From Paraburkholderia nodosa (lineage in GTDB: Bacteria > Pseudomonadota > Gammaproteobacteria > Burkholderiales > Burkholderiaceae): a stretch of 64,000 nt of DNA. The position numbers and the translations under genes were made by a program. Below the pieces are notes generated by a model. The model had not been told where the DNA came from. It made no database searches and saw nothing but the letters and a program-made list of their open reading frames with translations. The stretch lies in NCBI RefSeq assembly GCF_001718195.1, contig NZ_MCNV01000001.1:372001-436000 (forward strand). Reading direction: 5' to 3'. Positions 1 through 8,803 of the stretch are shown here, one piece after another. Numbering within the stretch: the stretch's first letter is position 1; every line of letters starts with the position of its first letter.

Positions 1-2
1 TC

Positions 3-2450
3 GTGCAGATCGCCGATCACGCGGCGCACGGCGCGCGCACGATGGGCCAGCATCTGAGCCATACGTTCGCGACGCTGCTCGGCCTCTGGTCCACGCGCAA
101 CTGGTGGCAGGACCATCTGAACACGCCGGAAGGCCACGCGCTGATGCTCGCGCTGCTGCGCGTGCTGCTGCTCACGCTCGTGCCCGCGCTCGCGCTCGCC
201 ACGCTGCTGCGCCGCGTCGTCGCCACGCCGGAGCGCGCCATTGCCGCGCATCAGGCCGCGAAACAGCGCGAGGACGCCGGCCCTGCGCAAGGCGGCACGC
301 CGACGCCGCAGCCACAAACACCTGAAGCGACGGGCACGAGCCTCGCGCTCGCCGCGCAGGCGAAAGCCGCCGATGCGAAGGCCGACGCGCAACAAGACGC
401 CCTGCGCGAAGCCGCAGGCATGGAGCCGGCCGAGGGCAAGAGCGGCCAGGACGAAAAGGACAGCGACCCGAACGCCGGCCCCCGCGCGAACGCGGGCGCC
501 AACGCGGCAGCGCGCGCCACCGTGGTCGCGGCGCAAGCCGAGGACAACGCCAGCGCCTCGCCAAAAACCGCCGCCGACCGCGCGAAAGAGGCGTACCACG
601 CGCTGCGCGGCGCGCATCACTGGCGCCTCTTGCAGCGTCTGCCGGGCGCGTTGCTCGTGATGCTGCTCGAAGTCGTGCCCGTGATCGCCTTCGGCCTGTG
701 CGCCGCGGGCGTGCTGTCGCTCTTCGGCCCCGACGACGCCGCGCCCGCCGAAGCCGTGGGCCAGATCGTCGATACGTATGTGATCTGCCGCGTGATCGTG
801 ATGTTCGGCAAGCTGCTGTTCGCGCCCGACGCCGCCGCGCTGCGCCTCGTGCCGCTACCCGACGACTGGGCCGCTTACGCGCAGCGCTGGCTCGTGCGCG
901 TCGTCGTGATCGGCGGCGTGGGCGGAGCGATTGGCGGCGCGGTGCCGCTCGGCATGACCGAGGACGCGCATCTCGCACTCGTGAAGGTCGTCACGCTGGT
1001 CGGCCACCTCGCGCTTGCCGTGATGATCCTGCAGCTGCGCCGCCCCGTGGCCGACGCCATGCGCGCCGCCGCCGCACGCCATGGCTCGTATGCCTGGTTC
1101 ATGCAATGGTTCGCCGACATCTGGGTGGGCGTGGCGCTCTTCGTCGTCCTCGCGCTCTGGTTCGTCTGGGCGCTCGATCTGCGCGGCGGCTACGCGGCGC
1201 TGCTGCGCGCGGGCGGACTCTCGCTCGTCGTGCTGCTCGCCGCGCGCGTGAGCGCCATCGTGCTGCTCGGGGCGTTGAGCCGCGCGTTCGGCTTGCGCGA
1301 CGATCAGGAGAAGATGAGCTTCGGCCAGCGCCGTGCGTATCGCTATTACCCGGCACTGCGGCGCATCGTCGTCGTGGCGATCTGGATCGTCTCGCTCGAC
1401 CTGCTGCTGCACGTCTGGGGCCTGCGTCCCGCACGCATTCTCGCGCTCGCGCCGATGGGGCATCTGCTGGGCTCTGCACTCCTCACTATCGTGATCGCCG
1501 TCATTGCCGCCGTCGCGATCTGGGAGTTCGCGAACGGCGCGGCCGAGCGGCGCCTGAACGCATGGACCGACGCGGGCGACTTCGTACGCGCCGCGCGACT
1601 GCGCACGCTCTTGCCGATGTTCCGCACGACGCTGCTCGTTTCGATCCTCGTCGTGGTCGGGCTCACCGCGCTCTCGCAGCTCGGCGTGAACACCGCGCCG
1701 CTAATCGCGGGAGCGAGTATTTTTGGCGTGGCGCTCGGCTTTGGCTCGCAAAAGCTCGTGCAGGACTTCATCACCGGCATCTTCCTGTTGACGGAAAACG
1801 CCATGCAGGTGGGCGACTGGGTGACGGTGGCGGGCGTCTCGGGCACGGTCGAGTTTCTCTCGATCCGCACCGTGCGCCTGCGCGGCGGCGACGGTTCGCT
1901 CTACACCGTGCCGTTCAGCTCGGTGACGACGGTGAACAACACGAATCGCGGCATCGGCAACGCGGCGGTGAAGGTGCAGATCGCGCATGGCGCGGATCTG
2001 CAGCGCGCCATCGACACGCTCAAGGACATCGGCGCCGAGATCCGCAAGGAAGACGCGTTCAAGAACGGCATTCTCAGCGACTTCGCATACTGGGGGGTCG
2101 ATCAGGTGGATGGCGCGGCCGTCACGCTTGTCGGGCAGATTCAGTGTAAGGACTCGGCGCGCTGGGGTGTGCAGCGCGAGTTCAACAAGCGCGTGTTGCT
2201 GCGCTTCACGGAGCGCGGCATCGAGCTGGCGAATCCGCAGCGCAACTTCCTCGTGGGCATGGCGCGCGGTGACGATGTCGAAGGGCATACGCACGGCGAC
2301 GATCACGACGACGACGCCACCGACAACGATCGCGCGCGGGCGCAGGCGCACGGCGCTTCGAAGACGGGCGCGCAAGGCGGCAAGCCGCGCGCCGGCCGCG
2401 CCGGTGCGTCGGGCGACGGTAACGGGTCGTCGAGCGGCAAGCCGAATTGA
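3..2450 (+). CDS. Mechanosensitive ion channel (MscS family), 5' end outside window
   Basis: Large inner-membrane channel of the MscS superfamily, expected to release solutes on hypo-osmotic shock. The visible 815 residues have an Ala/Gln-rich hydrophilic stretch (about 85-195), then many hydrophobic segments (about 210-560), then the MscS pore and beta domain (about 555-650), with the conserved run GASIFGVALGFGSQKLVQDF and the following GDWV and TVPFS motifs. The C-terminus is a His/Asp-rich hydrophilic tail. The reading frame is open to the first bases of the window, so the true start and probably a signal peptide lie upstream; the GTG at position 3 is only the first possible start. No partner gene is evident downstream, where an iteron-bearing gap precedes the FKBP gene. 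Confidence 0.88.
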   Translation: MQIADHAAHGARTMGQHLSHTFATLLGLWSTRNWWQDHLNTPEGHALMLALLRVLLLTLVPALALATLLRRVVATPERAIAAHQAAKQREDAGPAQGGTPTPQPQTPEATGTSLALAAQAKAADAKADAQQDALREAAGMEPAEGKSGQDEKDSDPNAGPRANAGANAAARATVVAAQAEDNASASPKTAADRAKEAYHALRGAHHWRLLQRLPGALLVMLLEVVPVIAFGLCAAGVLSLFGPDDAAPAEAVGQIVDTYVICRVIVMFGKLLFAPDAAALRLVPLPDDWAAYAQRWLVRVVVIGGVGGAIGGAVPLGMTEDAHLALVKVVTLVGHLALAVMILQLRRPVADAMRAAAARHGSYAWFMQWFADIWVGVALFVVLALWFVWALDLRGGYAALLRAGGLSLVVLLAARVSAIVLLGALSRAFGLRDDQEKMSFGQRRAYRYYPALRRIVVVAIWIVSLDLLLHVWGLRPARILALAPMGHLLGSALLTIVIAVIAAVAIWEFANGAAERRLNAWTDAGDFVRAARLRTLLPMFRTTLLVSILVVVGLTALSQLGVNTAPLIAGASIFGVALGFGSQKLVQDFITGIFLLTENAMQVGDWVTVAGVSGTVEFLSIRTVRLRGGDGSLYTVPFSSVTTVNNTNRGIGNAAVKVQIAHGADLQRAIDTLKDIGAEIRKEDAFKNGILSDFAYWGVDQVDGAAVTLVGQIQCKDSARWGVQREFNKRVLLRFTERGIELANPQRNFLVGMARGDDVEGHTHGDDHDDDATDNDRARAQAHGASKTGAQGGKPRAGRAGASGDGNGSSSGKPN

Positions 2451-2518
2451 TGCGTGGACATCATGGCCGGTGCGCGGCTCGCGCGCGCCGGCCTCACCCG
2501 TCGCTTCGCCCGATCGAT

Positions 2519-2661
2519 CTCCCGAAAAGTCTCACCGATACGGGGCGAGCAACGTCGCGGCGCAACGCTGGCAGGGTAAAGTTCTCCGTCTAATCAAGGG
2601 TCTGCGAGCGGTGGCATGAGGCGCTGCACGCGCGGCGCGGTGAGTCCCGAAGAAGCTCACC
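2519..2661 (-). repeat. Two distal origin-type iterons
   Basis: Two copies of the origin iteron (GGTGAG-N6-CGGGAG, here read on the minus strand as CTCCCG-N6-CTCACC) lie between the MscS gene and the FKBP gene. The copy at 2519-2536 matches all 12 fixed bases. The copy at 2644-2661 has one mismatch (GTCCCG). The second one sits about 28 bp upstream of the FKBP -10 box, so a bound protein could touch that promoter. They are some 40 kb from the main array. Confidence 0.75.
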
Positions 2662-2688
2662 TTTCCTCTGCTTGCGCGGCGCGCCCGA

Positions 2689-2694
2689 TATAAT
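2689..2694 (+). promoter_or_regulatory. -10 box of FKBP gene
   Basis: A perfect TATAAT lies 28 bp before the ATG of the FKBP gene. No good -35 hexamer stands 16-18 bp upstream; TTTCCT is the nearest weak candidate. An iteron-type repeat ends 27 bp upstream. Confidence 0.5.
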
Positions 2695-2721
2695 CGATTT
2701 GCCATTCAACGAGGACATCTC

Positions 2722-3120
2722 ATGAAATCACTGATTGCCCTGGTCGCCGCTGCCACCGTTGCAACGACCGCGTTCGCCGCCAACCCCATCGACAAGTTGC
2801 CGTCGGGCGTCGTCGTCGAACACATCAAGCAAGGCACCGGTCCGCAGCCCACCGCCACCGACGTCGTGCGCGTGAACTATCGCGGCACGCTCGCGAACGG
2901 CACCGAATTCGACAGCTCCGACAAGCACGGCGGCCCGGCGACCTTCCCGCTCAATCGCGTGATTCCGTGCTGGACGCAAGGCGTGCAGAAGATGAAGGTC
3001 GGCGGCAAGGCGAAGCTGACCTGCCCGGCGGCGACCGCTTATGGCGATCGCGCGGTCGGCCCGATTCCGCCGAACAGCGATCTCACGTTCGAAATCGAGC
3101 TGATCGGGATCGGCCAGTAA
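2722..3120 (+). CDS. Periplasmic FKBP-type peptidyl-prolyl cis-trans isomerase
   Basis: Folding helper that catalyses cis-trans isomerisation of prolyl bonds. The 132-residue product starts with a Sec signal peptide (about residues 1-19, ending AFA), followed by a single FKBP domain. Visible family features are YRGTLANGTEFDSS, the PLNRVIPCWTQGVQKM segment holding the pocket Trp, and the AYGDRAVGPIPPNSDLTFEIEL end. The size is normal for a one-domain FKBP. The ATG is preceded by GAGGA at good spacing and a TATAAT box. It is a single-gene unit ended by a strong hairpin terminator shared with the convergent ABC genes. Confidence 0.93.
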   Translation: MKSLIALVAAATVATTAFAANPIDKLPSGVVVEHIKQGTGPQPTATDVVRVNYRGTLANGTEFDSSDKHGGPATFPLNRVIPCWTQGVQKMKVGGKAKLTCPAATAYGDRAVGPIPPNSDLTFEIELIGIGQ

Positions 3121-3145
3121 GGCCAGCAGATTCTGCAGGCAAAAA

Positions 3146-3188
3146 AACGGGCGGTTGAGGTGTCACCCTCGCCGCCCGTTCTTGTTTT
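3146..3188. terminator. Bidirectional Rho-independent terminator
   Basis: Nine-base perfect stem (AACGGGCGG at 3146-3154 pairing with CCGCCCGTT at 3172-3180), with an A run on the left and a T-rich run on the right. It lies between the convergent FKBP gene and ABC ATPase gene and can serve both. Confidence 0.85.
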
Positions 3189-3204
3189 TGCAGGGACGCA
3201 GGCC

Positions 3205-4539
3205 TTACGCCTCGACGTCCTCGAAACTGAAGATTTCCGACTGGTCGTTGTACGAAAAGACCTCGCCGTAACGCGCCCACTCGATCACGGTATCGAGCGT
3301 TTCTTCGGCGTCGACATCGGAAAGCACGTCCTCCAGCTCCTGCTCGAAGCGCACGCGCGGCGCGCGATGGCCCGGGCGCTCGTCGAGCACCTTCTTGATG
3401 CGCGCCGCGAGCGGCACGTTGCGCAGCAGGTGATCGGCGAACATGAGCTTGCGCGCCTGCGTGCCCATCTCCGCAAACACGCGGGCGGGCGGCGTGAGCA
3501 GCACATCGCCTTCGCGCACGTCGGCGAAGCCGAGCTGCTGCAGCATTTCCACGATCGGGAACAGGTCGTCGACTTCCAGATGCAGCGAGCGCGCGATTTC
3601 CGGCATGTCGGCGCGGCCGTGATACGGTGCGGCCGCCAGCGTTTCGATCAGACCGGCCATGATGTTGGTCGACACGTCCGGCAGGCGGCTGCCCACTTCG
3701 AGACGGCGAGTCGTGGCCTCGGCGGCTTCGCGCGCCGTCATCTTCGCGTAGATGTCGTCGACGAGCTTGCGGAACGCCGGGTCGAGCCGGTTGCGCGGAT
3801 GCTTGAACGGCACCTTGATCTCTGCCGACACGCGCCCAGGGTTCGACGACAACACGAGAATGCGGTCGCACATGAACACCGCTTCCTCGATGTTGTGCGT
3901 GACGATCAGCACGGACTTGATCGGCAGACGCCCTTGCGTCCACAGGTCGAGCAAATCGGTACGCAGCGTTTCGGCCGTGAGCACGTCGAGCGCGGAGAAC
4001 GGCTCGTCCATGAGCAGGAGCGTCGGGTCGACCACGAGCGCGCGCGCGAAGCCCACGCGCTGGCGCATGCCGCCCGAAAGCTCACGCGGATAGGCGTTTT
4101 CGAAGCCGTCCAGACCGATCAGGTCGATGGCCGCCAGCGCCCGCTCGCGGCGCTCGCGCGCGCCCACGCCCTGCGCTTCGAGGCCCGCTTCCACGTTCTG
4201 CAGCACCGTGAGCCACGGGAACAGCGCGAAGGTCTGGAACACCATCGACACGCCTTCGGCCGGCCCTTCGAGCGGCTTGCCGAGCCAGTTCACCTCGCCT
4301 TCGGTCGGCTCGATGAGCCCGGAGATGATGCGCAGCAGCGTGGACTTGCCCGAGCCGGAACGGCCCAGCAAGCCGACGATCTCGCCCTCGCGCAGCGTGA
4401 GGTTCACGTCGTCGAGCACGAGGCGCTCGTCCTCTTTCTTCGCGAAGCCGCGCGAAACATGCTTGACGGCGAGCACTTCCTGGCCGGGAGCGGGCCGCAT
4501 CGGCAGCAGGTCGGAAGAGACGATTTTCGGATTCAGCAT
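3205..4539 (-). CDS. ABC transporter ATPase, NitT/TauT type, with AAA-associated C-terminal domain
   Basis: ATP-binding subunit of an importer related to nitrate/sulfonate/taurine systems. The 444-residue protein has a Walker A GRSGSGKST (about 59-67), signature LSGGMRQRV, Walker B LLLMDEP and a switch His in VTHNIEEA. The last 150 residues match the AAA-associated domain (PF09821 type), which marks a subgroup of these ATPases. I chose the ATG at 4539 because TGGAG stands 8 bases before it; the open frame extends further upstream without a ribosome site. It lies 14 bases after the permease gene, so the two form an operon. The substrate cannot be told from sequence; no periplasmic binding protein is adjacent. 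Confidence 0.9.
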   Translation of the reverse strand: MLNPKIVSSDLLPMRPAPGQEVLAVKHVSRGFAKKEDERLVLDDVNLTLREGEIVGLLGRSGSGKSTLLRIISGLIEPTEGEVNWLGKPLEGPAEGVSMVFQTFALFPWLTVLQNVEAGLEAQGVGARERRERALAAIDLIGLDGFENAYPRELSGGMRQRVGFARALVVDPTLLLMDEPFSALDVLTAETLRTDLLDLWTQGRLPIKSVLIVTHNIEEAVFMCDRILVLSSNPGRVSAEIKVPFKHPRNRLDPAFRKLVDDIYAKMTAREAAEATTRRLEVGSRLPDVSTNIMAGLIETLAAAPYHGRADMPEIARSLHLEVDDLFPIVEMLQQLGFADVREGDVLLTPPARVFAEMGTQARKLMFADHLLRNVPLAARIKKVLDERPGHRAPRVRFEQELEDVLSDVDAEETLDTVIEWARYGEVFSYNDQSEIFSFEDVEA

Positions 4540-4553
4540 GATGTCACTCCATC

Positions 4554-6302
4554 TCAATCGAGGCGCAGCCGGGACTCGGCGTAGGTGTACAGCGGACGCC
4601 AGAGCACGCGATTGAACAACGTAACGAACAGGGACATCATCGCGATGCCCAGAATGATCTTCGGGAAGTCGCCGGCGGCGGTCGTTTGGGCGATGTACGA
4701 GCCGAGGCCATGCGCGACGACTTTCGTGTCGCCCCACTGCACGAACTCGGAGACGATGCTCGCGTTCCATGCGCCGCCGGAAGCCGTGATCGCGCCCGTG
4801 ATGTAGTACGGGAAAATGCCCGGCAGCATGGCCTTCTTCCACCATTGCCAGCCGCGAATGCGGAAGTTCGTGGCCGCTTCCTTGTAGTCGTTCGGATAGG
4901 CGCTGGCACCCGCGATCACGTTGAAGAGGATGTACCACTGCGTGCCGAGCACGATGAGCGGCGAGAGCCAGATGTCCGGGTTCAGGTGAAAGCGCACGAT
5001 CACGATCACGAACACGGGGAACAGCAGGTTGGCCGGGAACGCGGCGAGGAACTGCGCGAGCGGCTGAACCTTCTCGGCAATCGCCGGACGCAGGCCGATC
5101 AGCACGCCGAGCGGCACCCAGATCACCGAAGCGATAGCGATCAAGAGCAGCACGCGAAAGAGCGTGATGAGGCCGAGCACGAACACGTGCCAGACTTCAT
5201 CGAGCGTGACGCCCGTGCGCACATAGGCCACGACGCGCCACACCACGAACACAGTCAGCGCGATCACGAACGCGGCCCAGACGATGTCGCCGATACGCGA
5301 GCGCTTGCTGATCGTGGTGACGACGGGCAGCGACTTCGGCAGTTGCACGCGCAACGGAATGCGCGCGAGCGTGGCGAGCAGGAAGCCCATCGGCACGAGC
5401 AGACGGTGAATGAGACGCGTGCGGCGAATCAGGTCGAGCAGCCACGATTCGGGCGCGTCGCCCGAGCTCGTGTTCTCCATGCGGAACTTGTCGGCCCACG
5501 CGACGAGCGGGCGGAACAGGAACTGGTCGTACGCGAGAATCACGACGACCATCGCGAGGATCACCCAGCCCACGGCGTGCAGGTTCTTTTCCGCGATCGC
5601 CTGGGCCAGATACGCGCCGACACCCGGCAGCGTGATCGTGTTGTTGCCCACCGTGATCGCTTCGGAGGCCACCACGAAGAACCAGCCGCCCGACATCGAC
5701 ATCATCATGTTCCAGATGAGGCCCGGCATCGAGAACGGCACTTCGAGCTTCCAGAAGCGCTGCCAGCCCGTGAGATGGAAACCTCGCGAGACTTCATCCA
5801 GATCGCGCGGCACCGTGCGCAGCGACTGGTAGAAGCTGAAGGTCATGTTCCACGCCTGGCTCGTGAAGATCGCGAAGATCGCCGCGAGCTCGGCCCCCAG
5901 CACGCGCGAGGGAAAGAGCGCGAGAAAGAACGTGACCGTAAACGAGATGTAGCCGAGCACCGGCACCGACTGCAGGATGTCGAGAATCGGCACGAGCACC
6001 TGGCCCGCGCGGCGGCTCTTCGCCGCGAGCGTGCCGTACACGAGCGTGAAGATGAGCGAGGCCACCATCGCCGCAAGCATGCGCAGCGTGGTGCGCATGG
6101 CGTACTCGGGCAGGTTCGCGGGATCGAGCGAGATGGGCTGCGCCTTCAACGTGGCAATGGGCGCCATCGTTTCGTGAAAGCCCACGGCCGCCATTGCGAT
6201 CAGGCCGATCATCAGCGGGAACGCCACGAAGTCCCAGCGGTTCGGCAGCACGCGCCACGCCGAGGCGTTGGCCGTGCGGTTCAGGTTGAAGCTGAACTCC
6301 AT
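4554..6302 (-). CDS. ABC transporter permease, two BPD domains fused
   Basis: Membrane subunit paired with the downstream ATPase. The 582-residue protein has two copies of the binding-protein-dependent permease domain in one chain (about residues 75-290 and 365-580). Each has an EAA-type loop: EVSRGFHLTGWQRFWKLEVP in the first and EAATNFRIRGWQWWKKAMLP in the second. One chain can therefore supply both halves of the pore. The ATG is preceded by GGAGG at six bases. Two tiny ORFs on the same strand lie upstream and may be leader or accessory peptides. The substrate is unknown; the family handles nitrate, taurine, sulfonates and similar small anions. Confidence 0.9.
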   Translation of the reverse strand: MEFSFNLNRTANASAWRVLPNRWDFVAFPLMIGLIAMAAVGFHETMAPIATLKAQPISLDPANLPEYAMRTTLRMLAAMVASLIFTLVYGTLAAKSRRAGQVLVPILDILQSVPVLGYISFTVTFFLALFPSRVLGAELAAIFAIFTSQAWNMTFSFYQSLRTVPRDLDEVSRGFHLTGWQRFWKLEVPFSMPGLIWNMMMSMSGGWFFVVASEAITVGNNTITLPGVGAYLAQAIAEKNLHAVGWVILAMVVVILAYDQFLFRPLVAWADKFRMENTSSGDAPESWLLDLIRRTRLIHRLLVPMGFLLATLARIPLRVQLPKSLPVVTTISKRSRIGDIVWAAFVIALTVFVVWRVVAYVRTGVTLDEVWHVFVLGLITLFRVLLLIAIASVIWVPLGVLIGLRPAIAEKVQPLAQFLAAFPANLLFPVFVIVIVRFHLNPDIWLSPLIVLGTQWYILFNVIAGASAYPNDYKEAATNFRIRGWQWWKKAMLPGIFPYYITGAITASGGAWNASIVSEFVQWGDTKVVAHGLGSYIAQTTAAGDFPKIILGIAMMSLFVTLFNRVLWRPLYTYAESRLRLD

Positions 6303-6508
6303 TAGCGGCCTCCGTTAGCGAGTACTGGCGTGGGCACGAGCACGCCGGCGCAGGCGCGCGCTGCGCGGCGGGTCGTTCGCAATGTGTGGTTGAACTGGTT
6401 CATGTCGAAGCACCGGCGATGGGTTATTGCGCGAATCCCTCGCGCGGCGCGTAGGGCCGGCCTGGCCGGCAGGGCATACGCGCGGGGATCCGTTACTGCT
6501 TGTCTGAT

Positions 6509-6679
6509 TCAGACCCGAAACACGCGCGCTCGCAGGTCTCGCCAGCGCGCGGCGAGTCGCGATTCCCGGCAGGGCGGCGGGGCGCTCGCGCGCTCACGCG
6601 CGCCGAGCAGATCGGGATGGAAGGTGTGCTGCGTTTGCTGCAGTTGCGACAGATGCGGCAAAAGAAGGCCGAAGTTCAT
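6509..6679 (-). CDS. Small ORF, 56 aa, upstream of ABC permease
   Basis: Unrecognised small ORF starting MNFGLLLPHLSQLQQTQHTF. The support is a strong ribosome site, AGGAGA six bases before the ATG, and its position on the same strand as the ABC transporter, about 200 bases upstream of it. The C-terminal half is Arg/Ala-rich, which is what high-GC noncoding DNA often encodes, so only the N-terminal half may be meaningful. It could be a leader peptide or a small membrane-associated partner. Comparison with related genomes would decide. Confidence 0.35.
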   Translation of the reverse strand: MNFGLLLPHLSQLQQTQHTFHPDLLGARERASAPPPCRESRLAARWRDLRARVFRV

Positions 6680-6749
6680 ACTGGTTCTCCTGGCGTCGCG
6701 GGGGACGCGTTGGGGAGGAAAGCCAGCAGACCCGGCAGGGCGCAATCTT

Positions 6750-6836
6750 TCAGCGCGCGGCGGCTCGCGTCTGCCCGCTTTCCTCAGTGCAATTCGAAAG
6801 GAAGCGGCATAACGGATAACTGTCACTGTCAGACAT
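6750..6836 (-). CDS. Very short ORF, 28 aa, with strong ribosome site
   Basis: Begins MSDSDSYPLCRFLSNCTEES and ends after 28 residues. AAGGAG stands five bases before the ATG, one of the best ribosome sites in the window. It is followed after 70 bases by the 56-aa ORF and then the ABC permease, all on the minus strand. Two Cys codons would fit a sulfur-sensing leader for a sulfonate transporter, but this is speculation. A 13-bp semi-palindrome (CTGTCACTGTCAG on the plus strand, 6820-6832) overlaps its first codons. Confidence 0.35.
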   Translation of the reverse strand: MSDSDSYPLCRFLSNCTEESGQTRAAAR

Positions 6837-7560
6837 CGGAACTCCTTATCGTCACGGCGGCTGAGCCCAGGGCTTGCATCGAGTCGGTAGCTCGAACGCG
6901 AAGCGGCTTCAAGGGCTTCAAAGCGCGCATGTGTCGATCCGCGCGTCGCGCTCAGGGCGCAACGAACGAACCGTGCCGCAAGCGCGCATCGATCAGGGCG
7001 GGCTTACGGCGCGATGTCGGCCATCCGCGGCGCTCGATACGGTCAAGGCGCTGCGGCGTCGGTCGACGCTATTCAAGAGTGCACGAGGATTTACTGCTGG
7101 ACGCGCACCATCTGCCTGGCTGGCAAGACGGCGGCTGGAAGAAAAGGAGCGCGGACGTCCTGCCGGTCAGGCAGCGAAACTGTTCGAAGATCGACAACTG
7201 CTACTGTCCAAGGCGTCAGCCCCTTTTGTTAAGACGGGCGAATTTTAGGCGCGCCACCTGTCCGAAGTCAACACGATTCGCATCCCGCGTCAAATCTCGT
7301 GCCAATGTCACCACAGCGCGCACCGGCGGCCCGCTCGGGCACGCGCCCGGTTCGCCACAGCGCATCCCTGGCTCGATCGGCGCGGCCATGCATTTTTTGG
7401 GGATGCATCCCCCGCCGGCGGCCTTCCGTCTGTCGCCTCGATCCGGCTTGTCTTTCAAAGAGGGATCGTTCACTTCACCATACTGCCTGCTACCCACTGC
7501 GTCTGTGCGGCGACGGTCATTCAACCCCGGCCGCAAGGTGCGTACCCGGCGTCGCGCGCG
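6837..7560. other. Intergenic stretch, no convincing gene
   Basis: About 720 bases between the small ORFs and the next gene. Frames here are open but have no convincing ribosome sites, and their Arg/Ala-rich translations look like chance products of high GC. I see no tRNA, riboswitch core or iteron in it. It should contain the promoter for the minus-strand small ORFs and ABC genes. Confidence 0.4.
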
Positions 7561-8022
7561 TCACGCGCTCTTGCGCAATGCGTGCTGGCTGGCATCGCCT
7601 GCGCCCATGCGCTCGAGCCGCTCGCTTGCCTCGGTCAGCGCCCACAGCGGCGCGCCTTGCAACTGGCGGTCGTACACATTCACGAGTTGCGCAACAGCCT
7701 CGAATCCCGCATCGTCCAGCTGCCAGCCGCCGCCCGTGTTGCCGCTCTCGAAACAGGCGATCAGCGCGGCATCCGCCGCTCGCACCTGTTCCGGCTCGAG
7801 CGCGCCATATCCGGCCTCCGCAATCGATTGCGCGAGCACGTGAGCATGGAGCAACGCGCGTGCGTCGTCGCCGGTGCCGCCGCGGCGCAGCGCGGCGAGC
7901 GCGAGATGCACCTGCAGCGCGAGTTCGTTGGCGACCGCGCGCGGGATCGGCAGCAGCATCGACTTGCTGCGTCGGGGGCGACCGGCTTGCGAGCGCTGCG
8001 GAAAAGGGATGGTCCTGGCCAT
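7561..8022 (-). CDS. Unrecognised conserved-looking protein
   Basis: I do not recognise a family with confidence. From the ATG at 8022 the product is 153 residues, beginning MARTIPFPQRSQAGRPRRSK, with a short basic N-terminus followed by a helical region that contains no membrane span. The basic start could bind nucleic acid. The frame extends further upstream to 8121 through a Cys-rich segment, but no ribosome site marks either start, so the N-terminus is uncertain. It is transcribed away from the DUF3268 gene on the same strand, 147 bases downstream of it. Confidence 0.6.
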   Translation of the reverse strand: MARTIPFPQRSQAGRPRRSKSMLLPIPRAVANELALQVHLALAALRRGGTGDDARALLHAHVLAQSIAEAGYGALEPEQVRAADAALIACFESGNTGGGWQLDDAGFEAVAQLVNVYDRQLQGAPLWALTEASERLERMGAGDASQHALRKSA

Positions 8023-8169
8023 GGAAGGGCAAGTAAGAGTCTGTTCCGTGCAATAACGGCACGGCGCGCCGAAGGTTAAGCGCCGACCCTCAAATCGAAT
8101 GTAACTATCAGTGACAGACATGCGCCGCGCATCGCCTGACAGGCGGGCAAGCGGCTGGCGGCGGCCGGC

Positions 8170-8634
8170 TCAGCGCGGTTCGCGCTCGCCCCCGCCGTCG
8201 GCGCGTCGCGCGGCCATGAACGCCTCGATGTGCGCGATGGCCCGCTCGCACTGCTCGAGGCTCAGAAGGTGGATCGACGGATTGGGCAGGTCGAAGCCCA
8301 GTTCGTCCCCGAGCCAGCGGATGGCCTTGCCCCGTGCCTCGAAGGCGTTGACCTTGTCGCGCCGCATCTTCGCGGCCACCAGCGGTTCGAGCGCGTCGTG
8401 CAGGCGGCTCTTGGCGTCGCGCAGGGCGGCGTTGGCAAGCCGGCCGAGCGGCACGTTGCGCGTGCTGCGCGCGGGCACGCCGATCCAGGCCTCGCAGGGC
8501 GTGCAGACCCATAGCGGGCCGTGATCGTCGCGATACGGGTAGGCCTCGTCGGCGAAGCGCGCGAGCACCGCTTTCGCGCCGCAGTAATCGCACAGCGGCT
8601 GCGGCAGCGCCTTGACGGGGCGGCCTACGCGCAT
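8170..8634 (-). CDS. DUF3268-type zinc-finger protein
   Basis: Small 154-residue protein with an N-terminal zinc-binding pair, CDYCGA and VCTPCEAW, spaced as in the DUF3268 family, followed by the family's PLGRLANAALRDAKSRLHDALEPL stretch in pieces. The C-terminus ends in a charged tail. The function is unknown; the Cys pairs suggest one structural zinc. The ATG is preceded by GAGGAG at six bases. It follows the MFS gene on the same strand with a gap of 169 bases, so it may have its own promoter. Confidence 0.75.
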   Translation of the reverse strand: MRVGRPVKALPQPLCDYCGAKAVLARFADEAYPYRDDHGPLWVCTPCEAWIGVPARSTRNVPLGRLANAALRDAKSRLHDALEPLVAAKMRRDKVNAFEARGKAIRWLGDELGFDLPNPSIHLLSLEQCERAIAHIEAFMAARRADGGGEREPR

Positions 8635-8803
8635 GCGGCGCTCCTCGGGACGATGGTCGATGGATGCATGACTTGATGGGTGGATGAGAAAAACGGGGGT
8701 CCGCTACCTCCGCTGCTGCGAGCGGGCCCTCGCGAAAGGATAACGGCAAACCCCGGCGCACGGCAGCGGTGAAACGGGGCGCCGCGGGTTGCCGCATGCG
8801 CGA

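Noticed and set aside
4686..6305. A 539-residue plus-strand ORF
   Set aside because: It is the antisense shadow of the ABC permease, with His/Arg/Glu-rich composition and no domain.
7216..7536. A 106-residue minus-strand ORF in the 6.8-7.6 kb gap
   Set aside because: There is no ribosome site and the composition is unlike a folded protein. It was left as intergenic.
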